A stretch of 64,000 nt of DNA from CBDFMR01 sp965249765 (GCA_965249765.1 CBDFMR010000005.1:1860001-1924000), one strand, 5' to 3'. Positions 9,044 to 17,075 are shown, numbered from the stretch's first letter. Notes: generated by a model not told the origin, from the letters alone. Numbers and translations: made by a program.

Positions 9044-10021
9044 ATGAAACCAACACGAACATATTTATTCCTTTTTTTACTAGGATTTCTTGTCATAACT
9101 TCATGTGAGAGGACTCTTGATCTTGAGGTTAAGGAATTTGAGTCTAGGTTGGTAGTCAACTCAACATTTACTGAAGGTAGTAGCTGGATTGTAAATGTAT
9201 CTTCAAGTGCAAATGTGTTGGATATAGATTCTCAAATAGGTCCGATAGAAACTGCTATTGTATCCATTATCTGTGAAGAAACTGGCAATATTTTTTTGCT
9301 TGGGCATCTTGAAAATGGCATCTATTCATCAAGGGAAGATTTACCAGAAGTAGGATATCAGTATTCTTTAAAGATTATAAACGATGGCTTTAAAGATTTG
9401 ACTGCATCTGACAAAATAGCTGAAGCTGTTAGCGTTGATAACATTGATACCGAATCAATCTCAGTTGATGGATCCGAGGCTTTACAGATTGACTTTAGTA
9501 TTGAGAATAGCTCTGTATCGGCGGATTTTTATATTGTTGATATAGTTCAAAAATCTGATGCTGAAAAGTACAACATTGATATATCAACTACGATTGCTGA
9601 CGAGTTCATCTTTACGACTGAAGACAATAATGCTGACGATGTAACACCTGATTTTCGGTTTAAGTCGCGATTGTTTTTCAGTGATATGGATTTCGATGGG
9701 CAAAAGCAGAATATAAGCATCATTTCACATGACCCTAACACGGTCAGCACTTCAAACTCAACCATCGGAGGAGGAACTACGACCACTGATGGATCTGGTG
9801 GTACGAGTACTGGTGAGGAATCAGCCTTTGATCCAGAACTACAGCTGAGAATTTTATCTGTGAGTAAGAATCTATTCGAATATTACAAGTCCGTAGAGGC
9901 ATACAGATGGAATAGAAATAACAACTCTAGCTTTTCCACGCCACCTAAGATTATATCTAATGTTGAAGGTGGCCTTGGCATCTTTGGAGCCTATACCATT
10001 CAGTTCAAAGATTTATACTAG
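9044..10021 (+). CDS. DUF4249 lipoprotein, partner of the TonB receptor
   Basis: A 325-residue lipoprotein. The signal peptide ends in the lipobox LVITSC, with Cys 21 the lipidation site. The rest is mostly beta-rich, with a low-complexity Gly/Thr/Ser insert (GGGTTTTDGSGG) near residue 250. DUF4249 proteins regularly follow STN-type TonB receptors in Bacteroidota, where they are thought to act as a surface or periplasmic partner of the receptor; the exact role is not established. The gap to the receptor is 34 bases, so co-transcription is likely. Confidence 0.87.
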   Translation: MKPTRTYLFLFLLGFLVITSCERTLDLEVKEFESRLVVNSTFTEGSSWIVNVSSSANVLDIDSQIGPIETAIVSIICEETGNIFLLGHLENGIYSSREDLPEVGYQYSLKIINDGFKDLTASDKIAEAVSVDNIDTESISVDGSEALQIDFSIENSSVSADFYIVDIVQKSDAEKYNIDISTTIADEFIFTTEDNNADDVTPDFRFKSRLFFSDMDFDGQKQNISIISHDPNTVSTSNSTIGGGTTTTDGSGGTSTGEESAFDPELQLRILSVSKNLFEYYKSVEAYRWNRNNNSSFSTPPKIISNVEGGLGIFGAYTIQFKDLY

Positions 10022-10108
10022 AATACTACTCCCTACTATGTGACTTTCACGTAGCGATTATAACACTATGTGACTCTTTTCTTTACTCGAAATAATGCTG
10101 CCATTCTC

Positions 10109-11716
10109 TTACAAGTGTATTACCTCTCCATAAGCTGCAGCAGTAGCTTCCATCACGGCTTCGCTCATTGTAGGATGAGGGTGAATAGCCTTGAGGATTT
10201 CGTGTCCTGTCGTTTCTAGTTTTCGGGCAGTTACTATTTCCGCTATCATTTCGGTAACATTATAGCCTATGAAATGAGCTCCTAAAAGTTCTCCATACTT
10301 GGTATCATAGATGACTTTGACAAAGCCTTCCTTTGCACCAGCAGCACTGGCCTTACCTGATGCAGAAAAAGGAAATTTACCCACTTTCAATTCATAGCCC
10401 GCTTCTTTGGCAGACGCCTCAGTATATCCTACACTGGCAACTTCTGGACTACAATACGTGCATGATGGAATGTTGCCTATGAAATGAGCTCCTAAAAGTT
10501 CTCCATACTTGGTATCATAGATGACTTTGACAAAGCCTTCCTTTGCACCAGCAGCACTGGCCTTACCTGATGCAGAAAAAGGAAATTTACCCACTTTCAA
10601 TTCATAGCCCGCTTCTTTGGCAGACGCCTCAGTATATCCTACACTGGCAACTTCTGGACTACAATACGTGCATGATGGAATGTTGTTGTAATCTATCGGT
10701 TCTGGATGATGGCCTGCAATTTTTTCAATGCAAGTAATTCCTTCAGCACTCGCCACATGTGCCAAAGCCGCACCTGGGACGATGTCTCCTATAGCATATA
10801 TTCCAGTCACATTTGTCCGATAATACTCATCTACTACTACCAGCCCACGATCGGTTTTGATGCCAAGAGCTTCCAATCCCAGATTCTCAGTATTGGGAGT
10901 CACTCCGGCGGCTGATAATATGACATCACAGGAGATACTGTCGCTTTTTTCAGTTTTGCGATTTTTCATGGTCACTTTACAATTCCGTCCTTTGATGTCC
11001 ACCGACTCGACTGCTGTATTTCCAAGAACTTTGATTCCAGATTTCGTAAACACCTTAGTGAGGTCTTTTGACACATCCTTATCCTCTCTTGGTAACAAGC
11101 CTTGCTCTAAATATTCTACGATTGTCACATCCGTGCCTAGAGAATTATAAAAATAGGCAAACTCCACACCTATCGCTCCGGCTCCCACAACCACCATTTT
11201 CTTTGGCAATTTTGGCAACGATAACGCTTCTCTATACCCAATTATCTTCTTACCATCAATAGGGAGGATAGGAAGTTCCTTAGCGCTCCCTCCAGTTGCT
11301 AAGATTATATGATCAGCAGTGTATTCACTTTTTTTACCCTTGCCATCTGTTACAACTACTTTCTTTCCGCGAGCTAGCTTCCCTTCACCCTCGATGACTG
11401 TGATCTTATTCTTCTTCATGAGAAAGCTTACTCCTTTGCTCATGCCATTAGCAATATCACGACTTCTTTTTATGATACCACTAAAATCGACCTTCGCAGT
11501 ACCAACCTTGATTCCATAATCCGAAGCATGATTTATATAGTCAAATACCTGAGCACTTTTAAGCAAGGCTTTTGTGGGGATACAACCCCAGTTGAGACAT
11601 ATACCACCGAGATTCTCTCGCTCTACGATGGCTGTCTTAAGACCTAATTGAGATGCCCTTATCGCAGCTACATACCCCCCTGGACCACTTCCTATAATTA
11701 TAACGTCGTAATTCAT
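10109..11716 (-). CDS. lpdA: Dihydrolipoyl dehydrogenase (E3) with a 70-residue internal duplication
   Basis: Flavoprotein that reoxidises dihydrolipoamide in the 2-oxoacid dehydrogenase complexes. Seen: FAD motif GSGPGGYVAA (9-18), redox disulfide GGICLNWGC (Cys 40 and 45), NAD-binding VVGAGAIGVEF near 180, and the C-terminal active-site HPHPTMSE. The ATG at 11716 (MNYDVIIIG) fits the family and sits just after a -7 box; an ATG at 11743 lies inside that box. Length is 535 residues; removing one 70-residue repeat gives 465, the normal size. The repeat (residues about 345-414 and 415-484) duplicates the start of the dimerisation domain and would disturb folding or dimer contacts. It is a recent mutation or an assembly error. 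Confidence 0.93.
   Translation of the reverse strand: MNYDVIIIGSGPGGYVAAIRASQLGLKTAIVERENLGGICLNWGCIPTKALLKSAQVFDYINHASDYGIKVGTAKVDFSGIIKRSRDIANGMSKGVSFLMKKNKITVIEGEGKLARGKKVVVTDGKGKKSEYTADHIILATGGSAKELPILPIDGKKIIGYREALSLPKLPKKMVVVGAGAIGVEFAYFYNSLGTDVTIVEYLEQGLLPREDKDVSKDLTKVFTKSGIKVLGNTAVESVDIKGRNCKVTMKNRKTEKSDSISCDVILSAAGVTPNTENLGLEALGIKTDRGLVVVDEYYRTNVTGIYAIGDIVPGAALAHVASAEGITCIEKIAGHHPEPIDYNNIPSCTYCSPEVASVGYTEASAKEAGYELKVGKFPFSASGKASAAGAKEGFVKVIYDTKYGELLGAHFIGNIPSCTYCSPEVASVGYTEASAKEAGYELKVGKFPFSASGKASAAGAKEGFVKVIYDTKYGELLGAHFIGYNVTEMIAEIVTARKLETTGHEILKAIHPHPTMSEAVMEATAAAYGEVIHL
10265..10684 (-). repeat. Perfect 210-bp tandem duplication inside lpdA
   Basis: Copies at 10265-10474 and 10475-10684 match base for base by eye; the period of 210 is a multiple of three, so the frame is kept. 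Each copy encodes the 70 residues from IPSCTYCSPEV to GELLGAHFIGN. The lack of any difference means the event is very recent or artefactual. Confidence 0.97.
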
Positions 11717-11740
11717 TTTTGTCGATAAATTTGTAAGCGG

Positions 11741-11748
11741 CAAAGATA
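11741..11748 (-). promoter_or_regulatory. Bacteroidota -7 box upstream of lpdA
   Basis: On the minus strand the bases read TATCTTTG, a perfect match to the Bacteroidota -7 consensus TAnnTTTG, 24 bases before the lpdA ATG. No convincing -33 element was found at the usual spacing. Confidence 0.55.
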
Positions 11749-11807
11749 AGATTGTTGGACTTCAAATCATGCCTATTGCATTTGAATAATAAGGTCAGTA
11801 ATTTTTC

Positions 11808-12212
11808 TTACCAAGCTACTTTTTTAATATAAACAGTCCCTTTAAAGAGCGCCACTACATCGTCGTTTTGATTAGTGATGATGACAGAGTAATTTCCGGT
11901 TTTCCTGCCTCTATGATCTTCCTGTGCTACAGCAGTCAACACATCATCAACTCTGATGGGTTGAGTGTGAGATATGGAAGTTTCTATAGAGACAGCATGC
12001 TTGCCACGGCTATTTGATGCAAAAGCAAATGCACTGTCAGCAAACGAAAATGAGACCCCTCCATGAGCAACACCAAAACCATTGGTCATCTCATCTCTTA
12101 TTACCATCCTTAGTTTACACTCTCCGACGTCCACACGTATGACTTCGATGCCGAGCCATTGACTGAACGGATCATTGTCATACATTTTCTTTACAATATC
12201 GTTGGGGTTCAT
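11808..12212 (-). CDS. PaaI-family hotdog thioesterase
   Basis: A 134-residue single-domain hotdog protein. The helix motif VAHGGVSFSFADSAFAFASN (about residues 49-68) is the PaaI signature, with an Asp that serves in catalysis in this family. These enzymes hydrolyse acyl-CoA or aryl-CoA thioesters in the cytoplasm; PaaI itself rescues dead-end CoA esters in phenylacetate breakdown. No phenylacetate genes adjoin it here, so the substrate is open. It lies 6 bases after the RDD gene on the same strand, suggesting a two-gene transcript. Confidence 0.87.
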   Translation of the reverse strand: MNPNDIVKKMYDNDPFSQWLGIEVIRVDVGECKLRMVIRDEMTNGFGVAHGGVSFSFADSAFAFASNSRGKHAVSIETSISHTQPIRVDDVLTAVAQEDHRGRKTGNYSVIITNQNDDVVALFKGTVYIKKVAW

Positions 12213-12218
12213 TTTAAT

Positions 12219-12662
12219 CTAATAAGTGCTCAATTTTTCATCGATAACCATCGTATCTGACCATCTGTCATGCCATCCATTTGACCTTTCTCCAAGGAAT
12301 GAAAACGCTTCAAAAGGAACGATACGAGAAAATGATCTCTTAATGTAATGGCCGGCATCAGGGGCATAACCATCAATACTCAATACCCTCATCCTGGTGA
12401 TGTACTTGCCTATTATCTTACCTCCAAGTCCGCCTTCATAGAAACAGTAGAATATCGCATAGCCTAGCATACTGATAATATTTTCGCCAAAACCATCTAA
12501 AATTGTTAGCGAAGTATCAGGAATAAAAAAGACAAGAACAAAAACTAAAACGTAAAAAATAATCGCATCAATAAAATAGTTGGCAAGTCTTTTCCCATTA
12601 CTCACAGGAATGAAAGTTTGTTCGCCATCAAGGTTTTCATCTAGTATGTAATCTTCTATCAT
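12219..12662 (-). CDS. RDD-family membrane protein
   Basis: A 147-residue inner-membrane protein with the RDD signature: an N-terminal RLANYFIDAIIFY (Arg and Asp in the first transmembrane helix, about residues 25-46) and a later GGLGGKIIGKYITRMRVL block. Two to three membrane segments are visible. RDD proteins are widespread; some have been linked to ion transport, but no function can be given for this one. It is read before the thioesterase on the same strand. Confidence 0.85.
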   Translation of the reverse strand: MIEDYILDENLDGEQTFIPVSNGKRLANYFIDAIIFYVLVFVLVFFIPDTSLTILDGFGENIISMLGYAIFYCFYEGGLGGKIIGKYITRMRVLSIDGYAPDAGHYIKRSFSRIVPFEAFSFLGERSNGWHDRWSDTMVIDEKLSTY

Positions 12663-12800
12663 GGGTGTATAATTTTATCTGGTAAGCAAGATATATTCTT
12701 TTGCCACTTGTTTGAGAAATTCTGTCGGTCTTTTGTCTATGCTGGTCAATTTTAGATCAACGCAAATTTTATCGAACGAAAAATTAAACCCCGGATTTTT

Positions 12801-12808
12801 TACTTTTG
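12801..12808 (+). promoter_or_regulatory. Bacteroidota -7 box for the cysteine-rich peptide gene
   Basis: TACTTTTG matches TAnnTTTG exactly and stands 17 bases before the ATG at 12825. The sequence around it has no better reason to be open, although a chance minus-strand ORF runs over it. Confidence 0.5.
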
Positions 12809-12824
12809 CACAATAAATAAAAAC

Positions 12825-13070
12825 ATGATGCGATCTTTCTTTTCCCTGATTACATTGCTCATGCTCATGCTCATGCTCATCATCGGCTCGCTGCATGCTC
12901 AAGTACCACCATGTGGTGATTCATGTGCTGGAGATCCCACTGTCTGCCAAACACTAGGCAGTACGTGCACCAGATGCGTATTTGGTAAATGCGCGCAAGG
13001 ATTTGGATGCTTTTCGGAGTGTGTTTTTAAATTCGACTGCATTCTGGGCATTAAAAAACAAAAAAATTGA
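12825..13070 (+). CDS. Small secreted cysteine-rich peptide
   Basis: An 81-residue protein with a very hydrophobic signal peptide (1-25, ending GSLHAQ) and a mature part of about 55 residues containing nine cysteines (CGDSC, VC, TC, RC, KC, GC, EC, DC spacings of 2-9). This looks like a disulfide-rich exported peptide; nine is odd in number, so one Cys may be free or link to another chain. The signal core is encoded by four copies of the hexamer GCTCAT (12857-12880). Its stop overlaps the TTG start of the next gene by 4 bases, implying coupling. I do not recognise a family. Confidence 0.65.
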   Translation: MMRSFFSLITLLMLMLMLIIGSLHAQVPPCGDSCAGDPTVCQTLGSTCTRCVFGKCAQGFGCFSECVFKFDCILGIKKQKN

Positions 13071-13987
13071 AATCACTACTAACAATTCTAATTTGCTTTC
13101 TAACATTAACAGTTCAAGCACAATCATTTGAGGAATTAATCAAAAATGGAGATAACTTGTACGACAAAGAAGAATATCTTGAATCGGCACAAGAATATGA
13201 TAAAGCTTTTGCTATTGAAGAAGGAAATGCAAGTCAATATTACAATGCAGCCTGTTCGTGGGCTTTGACTGGTGACACAATTCAATCAGTTAAATATCTT
13301 AATTCATCAGCAGATAGGGGCTGGAAAAATCTGAAACATATAAATAGGGATAAAGATTTATCAACCCTTCACACATCAACAGAATGGAGTCAAGTCTTAA
13401 AAAAGGTTCAAGCTAATCTTGATGAGTATGAAAAAGACTTTGACAAACCATTAAAGAAAAAACTGGAACAGATTTATGTTAGAGACCAAACATTAAGACA
13501 ATTATATCATGATGCGGAAGAAAAGTTTGGCAGAGATTCAGAAGAGATGACTTACTTCTGGGAATTGGTATCGGAACAAGATAGTCTGAACGAGTTGGAA
13601 ACTATTGAAATAATAAAGGAAAGAGGTTGGGTCGGAAAAAGTTTAATTGGTGGTCAAGCTAATACAACCTTGTGGTTAGTTATTCAACATGCACCAATTG
13701 AAACGCAGGAGAAATATTTACCTATGCTTAAAGAATCTGTACTAAAAGGAGAATCAAGAGGAAGTCATTTGGCTTTATTGGAAGACCGAATTCAAATGCG
13801 AAATGGAAAACCACAAACTTACGGCTCTCAAATAACACGAGATGAAGAAACAGGCGAACAAGTTGTCTATGAAATATGGGATCCCGAATTTGTGGATCAA
13901 AGACGAAAAGAAGTTGGGCTTGGTCCTCTTGAAGATTATGTAAAAAGATGGGGAATTGAATGGACGGTAGAACAAAAGGAAAAATAA
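13067..13987 (+). CDS. DUF6624 protein with TPR-like N-terminus, exported
   Basis: A 306-residue protein. A signal peptide (1-19, LLTILICFLTLTVQAQ) is followed by a TPR-like pair of helices (about 22-105, with LYDKEEYLESAQEYDKAF) and then a DUF6624-like region (about 125-290) with the conserved stretch QANTTLWLVIQHAP. The start is TTG at 13067, overlapping the stop of the cysteine-rich peptide gene; no ATG nearby would keep the signal peptide. DUF6624 has no established function. The coupling suggests the two exported proteins work together, perhaps as peptide and handler or immunity; that is inference. Confidence 0.75.
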   Translation: MKSLLTILICFLTLTVQAQSFEELIKNGDNLYDKEEYLESAQEYDKAFAIEEGNASQYYNAACSWALTGDTIQSVKYLNSSADRGWKNLKHINRDKDLSTLHTSTEWSQVLKKVQANLDEYEKDFDKPLKKKLEQIYVRDQTLRQLYHDAEEKFGRDSEEMTYFWELVSEQDSLNELETIEIIKERGWVGKSLIGGQANTTLWLVIQHAPIETQEKYLPMLKESVLKGESRGSHLALLEDRIQMRNGKPQTYGSQITRDEETGEQVVYEIWDPEFVDQRRKEVGLGPLEDYVKRWGIEWTVEQKEK

Positions 13988-14001
13988 AAAACGAACTGAG
14001 A

Positions 14002-14637
14002 GTCGAGTAGGTAAGGGGGAATCTCACCCCCAAACCTCTCACAGAACCGTGCGTGAACCTCTCGACTCACACGGCTCTTCACACTCACTCTATAAAGAGT
14101 AGGACATATCACTTGCTCATTCCAGCCGAACGAAAGCCCAGTGGTTGTCAAGATGAAAATATCCAGAGCATGTCAACCCCTTCGCTCCACTTCCATTACA
14201 GATGTTTCATCACTACTACGAGTTGATCCGCCACCTGTTACAACTTTTGTAATCGCCTAACGGACATTCTCCGATTGTGCTTTCCATTTAACATTTACAA
14301 CAGGCTTCCTGTGGTTCTCATCTAAAGCCTAGATAAGAGTCATGCCTCCTGAATGACGGTTGTCATACAGACCGTAAACAGGTAACTTCTGTACTCTTCA
14401 TCGAAACCTCGATATGTCCCGATTTTTGACAACAACTGGTCTTTTCGCCACTTCATCGAAAGGTTCGCTTGCGCTCATCTCTCCTATCCATACATGACCG
14501 ATTTAATTCGGCCTTTTCTCCTGTCGCTTCATCCATAAAAGTTGCCTCTTATAAATTACAGAAGTTGTTTGATAAGTGGACCTGTATCCCCTTATCGGAG
14601 GACCTACCTCCATCTTTAAATAAACTACACAGCACAC
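14002..14637 (-). mobile_element. ORF-less group II intron
   Basis: Read on the minus strand, the segment starts GTGTG (5' consensus GUGYG) at 14637 and ends CTACTCGAC at 14002. Domain V is complete at 14044-14077: 34 nt, arms GAGCCGT/ACGGTTC and GTGAGTC/GGTTCAC, a GAGA tetraloop and a two-base bulge, which is exactly the catalytic fold. A G-rich domain VI hairpin follows. Upstream sequence contains GTAGTAGTGATGAAA and GAGCGAAGGGG, typical of bacterial intron domains I-III. The usual reverse transcriptase/maturase ORF in domain IV is absent, so mobility or efficient splicing would need a maturase from elsewhere. Ends are inferred by consensus. Confidence 0.78.
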
Positions 14638-14914
14638 ATCGAGTAGATGGCCCCACCAACTGTCGTTGATGGGGTGCGCCTCTCACACCACCGTACGTAC
14701 GGGTCTTCCCGCCATTAGCGGGACAGGCTGTATACGGCGGTTCGAAAACCCCATGATCAATCGCGCTCTTTACACCACTCATGAGTAGTCTGTAATTTAA
14801 GATATAGTTATACTATTATGTATTCCATATCGAATTTCCAAACAGGTCTTCGTTCAGTCCTTCCCAAGTCGTGAGTCCTAGAGTATTTGGTATAAGCAAT
14901 CCTCACTCGTTACT
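14638..14914 (-). mobile_element. 3' fragment of a second group II intron
   Basis: On the minus strand a second domain V-like hairpin is seen at 14687-14743 (ACCGCCGT paired with ACGGTGGT, then GTGTGAGAGG), a domain VI stem (CCCCATCAAC / GTTGGTGGGG), and an end CTACTCGAT at 14638. The tip of domain V carries an extra hairpin of about 19 bases (TCCCGC...GCGGGA) that would break catalysis. No maturase ORF remains; upstream the copy is interrupted by a miniature element. It directly abuts the 5' end of the ORF-less intron. Confidence 0.65.
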
Positions 14915-15111
14915 GTATAATGGGGCCTTGTTGCATGAATATAATGTTGATTTTCAAGCAGTTATAGAATATAGGTGCAGCTAACTTGCTAGGGGTACTT
15001 CAAAACTCAATATTTTATACCGCATAGGTGTTTTTTATCGGTTAGTTCAGTATATAGTTCTGAATTTATTTCTTTTTGAAACATCTTTTATGCAACAACG
15101 CCGTATAATGG
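14915..15111. mobile_element. 179-bp IS5-type miniature element (MITE) with 9-bp target duplication
   Basis: The element spans 14924-15102. Its ends are inverted repeats (left GGCCTTGTTGCATGAA, right end reading GGCGTTGTTGCATAAA from outside). It is flanked on both sides by the exact 9-bp duplication GTATAATGG (14915-14923 and 15103-15111). It has no ORF. The left end matches 16 of 17 bases of the inverted repeat of the IS5-type element ending at 26580 in this window, which is the likely type of transposase that moved it. Nine-base duplications are usual for the IS903 branch of IS5. Confidence 0.85.
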
Positions 15112-15251
15112 TGCATATTTGACCCCCTAGATCAAAAGAAGATTACAAAGAAATAAAATTGGGTTTAAGAACTTTTTCTTAGACTTTTTCGGGTGTAATT
15201 CAGTTTGTCGCAAAAGTCGTAAATTAGTGTAAAAAAGTATATAATCACAAT
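15112..15251. other. Unassigned interval between MITE and TPP-enzyme remnant
   Basis: No gene is visible. The start, TGCATATTTGACCCCC, resembles the ends of some IS21-type elements but has no partner in the window. The last 20 or so bases may still belong to the decayed TPP-enzyme gene that follows (an open stretch reading VYNHN before its first visible Met). Confidence 0.3.
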
Positions 15252-15500
15252 ATGAATATCAAGCATATCGTACTCAACAATTCTGAATTAGGAAAAATAT
15301 CTAAGGAACAATGAGCTGCAGAAGTCGACGTTTGGCATACTTCTCTGAGTAATCCGAGCTTCGCCCAGTTTGCTGAAAACTGTGGGGCACTTGGTATACG
15401 TGTGGAGAAACTTGAAGCGCTCATACCTGCTATGGAAAAACTTAGACACCATAATGGTCCAGCATTATTGGAAGTCATTACAGATGTCAATTTAATATAA
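15252..15500 (+). pseudogene. Remnant of a TPP-dependent enzyme (pyruvate-oxidase/acetolactate-synthase type), C-terminal end
   Basis: About 82 codons align with the end of the TPP-binding domain of pyruvate oxidase-type enzymes: HIVLNNSELGKISKEQ, then SNPSFAQFAENCGALG, and a closing GPALLEVITD. There is an in-frame TGA at 15312-15314, directly after SKEQ, and the first 80% or more of the gene is missing. It stands 13 bases before the YHS gene, so it may once have been the first gene of that operon, cut off by the mobile DNA on its left. Confidence 0.8.
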
Positions 15501-15513
15501 CAAAACATAATCA

Positions 15514-15897
15514 ATGAAACAAAATCTCAAGAATGGAGTAGCTGCTCAAACTTATGACCTTGTCTCTTTTTATAACAGTATTCCGCGGAAAGGAAATAAT
15601 ACTTATAAAGTGGATCATAATGGAGCAACATATCTATTTGCATCGCAGATGAATAAAGAAAGCTTCGAATCTTCGCCAGAAAAATTTAACTTACAATACG
15701 GCGGATTCTGTGCTATCGCCATGTCAGAAGGAAAGGAAGCCAACCCTAATCCAAAGAGCTGGGAGATAAGAGATGGCAAGCTCTATTTCTTTACTCGTAT
15801 GCTGTTCGGAATTATAGACGCAAAACGACAATGGGTAAAAGATCCTATTACAAAACGCGATCTTGCTGATAAGGAATGGGCAAAAATAAACACATGA
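15514..15897 (+). CDS. YHS-domain protein
   Basis: A 127-residue protein with the YHS-domain pattern: AAQTYDLVSFYNS (in place of the usual GYDPVAYF), GATYLFASQMNKESFESSPEKF and YGGFCAIAMSEG, covering about residues 9-75. YHS domains are thought to bind metals and often lie next to redox enzymes. No signal peptide is visible. It is the first intact gene of the ten-gene redox operon and overlaps the malic enzyme start by 4 bases (ATGA). Confidence 0.85.
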   Translation: MKQNLKNGVAAQTYDLVSFYNSIPRKGNNTYKVDHNGATYLFASQMNKESFESSPEKFNLQYGGFCAIAMSEGKEANPNPKSWEIRDGKLYFFTRMLFGIIDAKRQWVKDPITKRDLADKEWAKINT

Positions 15898-17075
15898 GTA
15901 AACACGATTATAATAAAGAGTCATTAGAGTTACACAGGAGACTACAAGGTAAGTTAGAAGTCAATTCCAATACTCCAATAGAAAATAAAGATGACCTATC
16001 TGTGGTGTATTCTCCAGGTGTGGCAGCTCCTTGCGAGGCCATTGCTGCAGATTCTTCACTGGTATACGACCTGACAATTAAAGGCAGGACAGTAGCTGTG
16101 GTATCTGATGGTAGTGCAGTACTCGGTCTTGGCAATATAGGTGCTAAGGCAGCTATTCCAGTCATGGAAGGCAAGGCAGCACTCTTCAAAAAATTTGCAG
16201 GCCTTAATGCTTTTCCCATCTGTCTGGACACACAAGACACAGAAGAAATAATCCGTACTGTCCAGTTAATTGCACCTGTATTTGGTGGTATTAATCTTGA
16301 AGATATTTCTGCGCCTAGAAGTTTTGAGATAGAACAGAGGCTGCAAGATATAGGCATACCCGTCTTCCATGATGATCAGCACGGTACAGCGATAGTCACT
16401 TTGGCAGGATTAATCAATGCTTGCAAAGTGGTAGGAAAGAATCTAAATGAACTCAAAATCGTCATCAACGGAGCAGGTGCAGCTGGTATAGCAATAACCA
16501 ATCTCTTAAGATGTCACGACCACGGACATACAGGTCAGAGTTGTATCACCGTGCGATCAGTGATCGTCTGTGATAGCAAGGGTATCATCTCTAAGGAAAG
16601 GAATAGTCTTAATGATGCCAAACAAAAATTACTCACATTTACTAATCCACTAAATATATCTGGAAACTTACTAGATGCCATGCAGGATGCAGATGTATTT
16701 ATTGGCGTCAGTAAGGCGAATATCCTTAATGCTGAGCACATTAATGTCATGGCTGCTCAGCCTATCATCTTCGCATTGGCCAACCCCACTCCTGAAATAA
16801 TGCCCGAAAAAGCCAAAGAACTCGGTGTCTCCATCATTGCGACTGGTAGAAGTGATTATCCTAATCAAGTGAATAATGTATTGGCGTTTCCAGGAATATT
16901 CAAAGGGGCATTAAAAGTAAGAGCCACAAAAATTACAGCAGATATGAAAATTGCTGCCGCTCGCGCTATCGCAAATTGTGAACCCTACCCTACGACTGAA
17001 AGCATCATACCCAATGCCCTTAATCTTATGATTGCAGAGAAAGTTGCTAATGCAATAATAGACAACTACCAATGA
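15894..17075 (+). CDS. Malic enzyme (oxaloacetate-decarboxylating malate dehydrogenase)
   Basis: A 393-residue enzyme that converts malate to pyruvate and CO2 with reduction of NAD(P). Seen: VVYSPGVAAPC near residue 40 (with the catalytic region), LGLGNIG, the metal-binding HDDQHGTAIV near 158-167, and a Rossmann motif INGAGAAGIA near 192. The ATG at 15894 (MSKHDYNKES) overlaps the YHS stop; an ATG at 15876 is less likely. It lacks the C-terminal phosphotransacetylase-like domain of MaeB, so it is the short form. NAD or NADP use cannot be told. It supplies reductant or pyruvate within this operon. Confidence 0.92.
   Translation: MSKHDYNKESLELHRRLQGKLEVNSNTPIENKDDLSVVYSPGVAAPCEAIAADSSLVYDLTIKGRTVAVVSDGSAVLGLGNIGAKAAIPVMEGKAALFKKFAGLNAFPICLDTQDTEEIIRTVQLIAPVFGGINLEDISAPRSFEIEQRLQDIGIPVFHDDQHGTAIVTLAGLINACKVVGKNLNELKIVINGAGAAGIAITNLLRCHDHGHTGQSCITVRSVIVCDSKGIISKERNSLNDAKQKLLTFTNPLNISGNLLDAMQDADVFIGVSKANILNAEHINVMAAQPIIFALANPTPEIMPEKAKELGVSIIATGRSDYPNQVNNVLAFPGIFKGALKVRATKITADMKIAAARAIANCEPYPTTESIIPNALNLMIAEKVANAIIDNYQ

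Noticed and set aside
10543..11519. Several plus-strand ORFs of 64-97 residues opposite lpdA
   Set aside because: They are shadows of the lpdA frame on the other strand, without start signals or family resemblance.
12675..12902. 75-residue minus-strand ORF with HEHEHEH repeat
   Set aside because: It runs across the promoter and signal-peptide repeat of the cysteine-rich peptide gene; the His/Glu repeat is the GCTCAT repeat read backward, with no signal, motif or start support.
15109..15128. Possible IS21-type terminus (TGCATATTTGACCCCC)
   Set aside because: Only one end is present, no transposase remains and the match is short.
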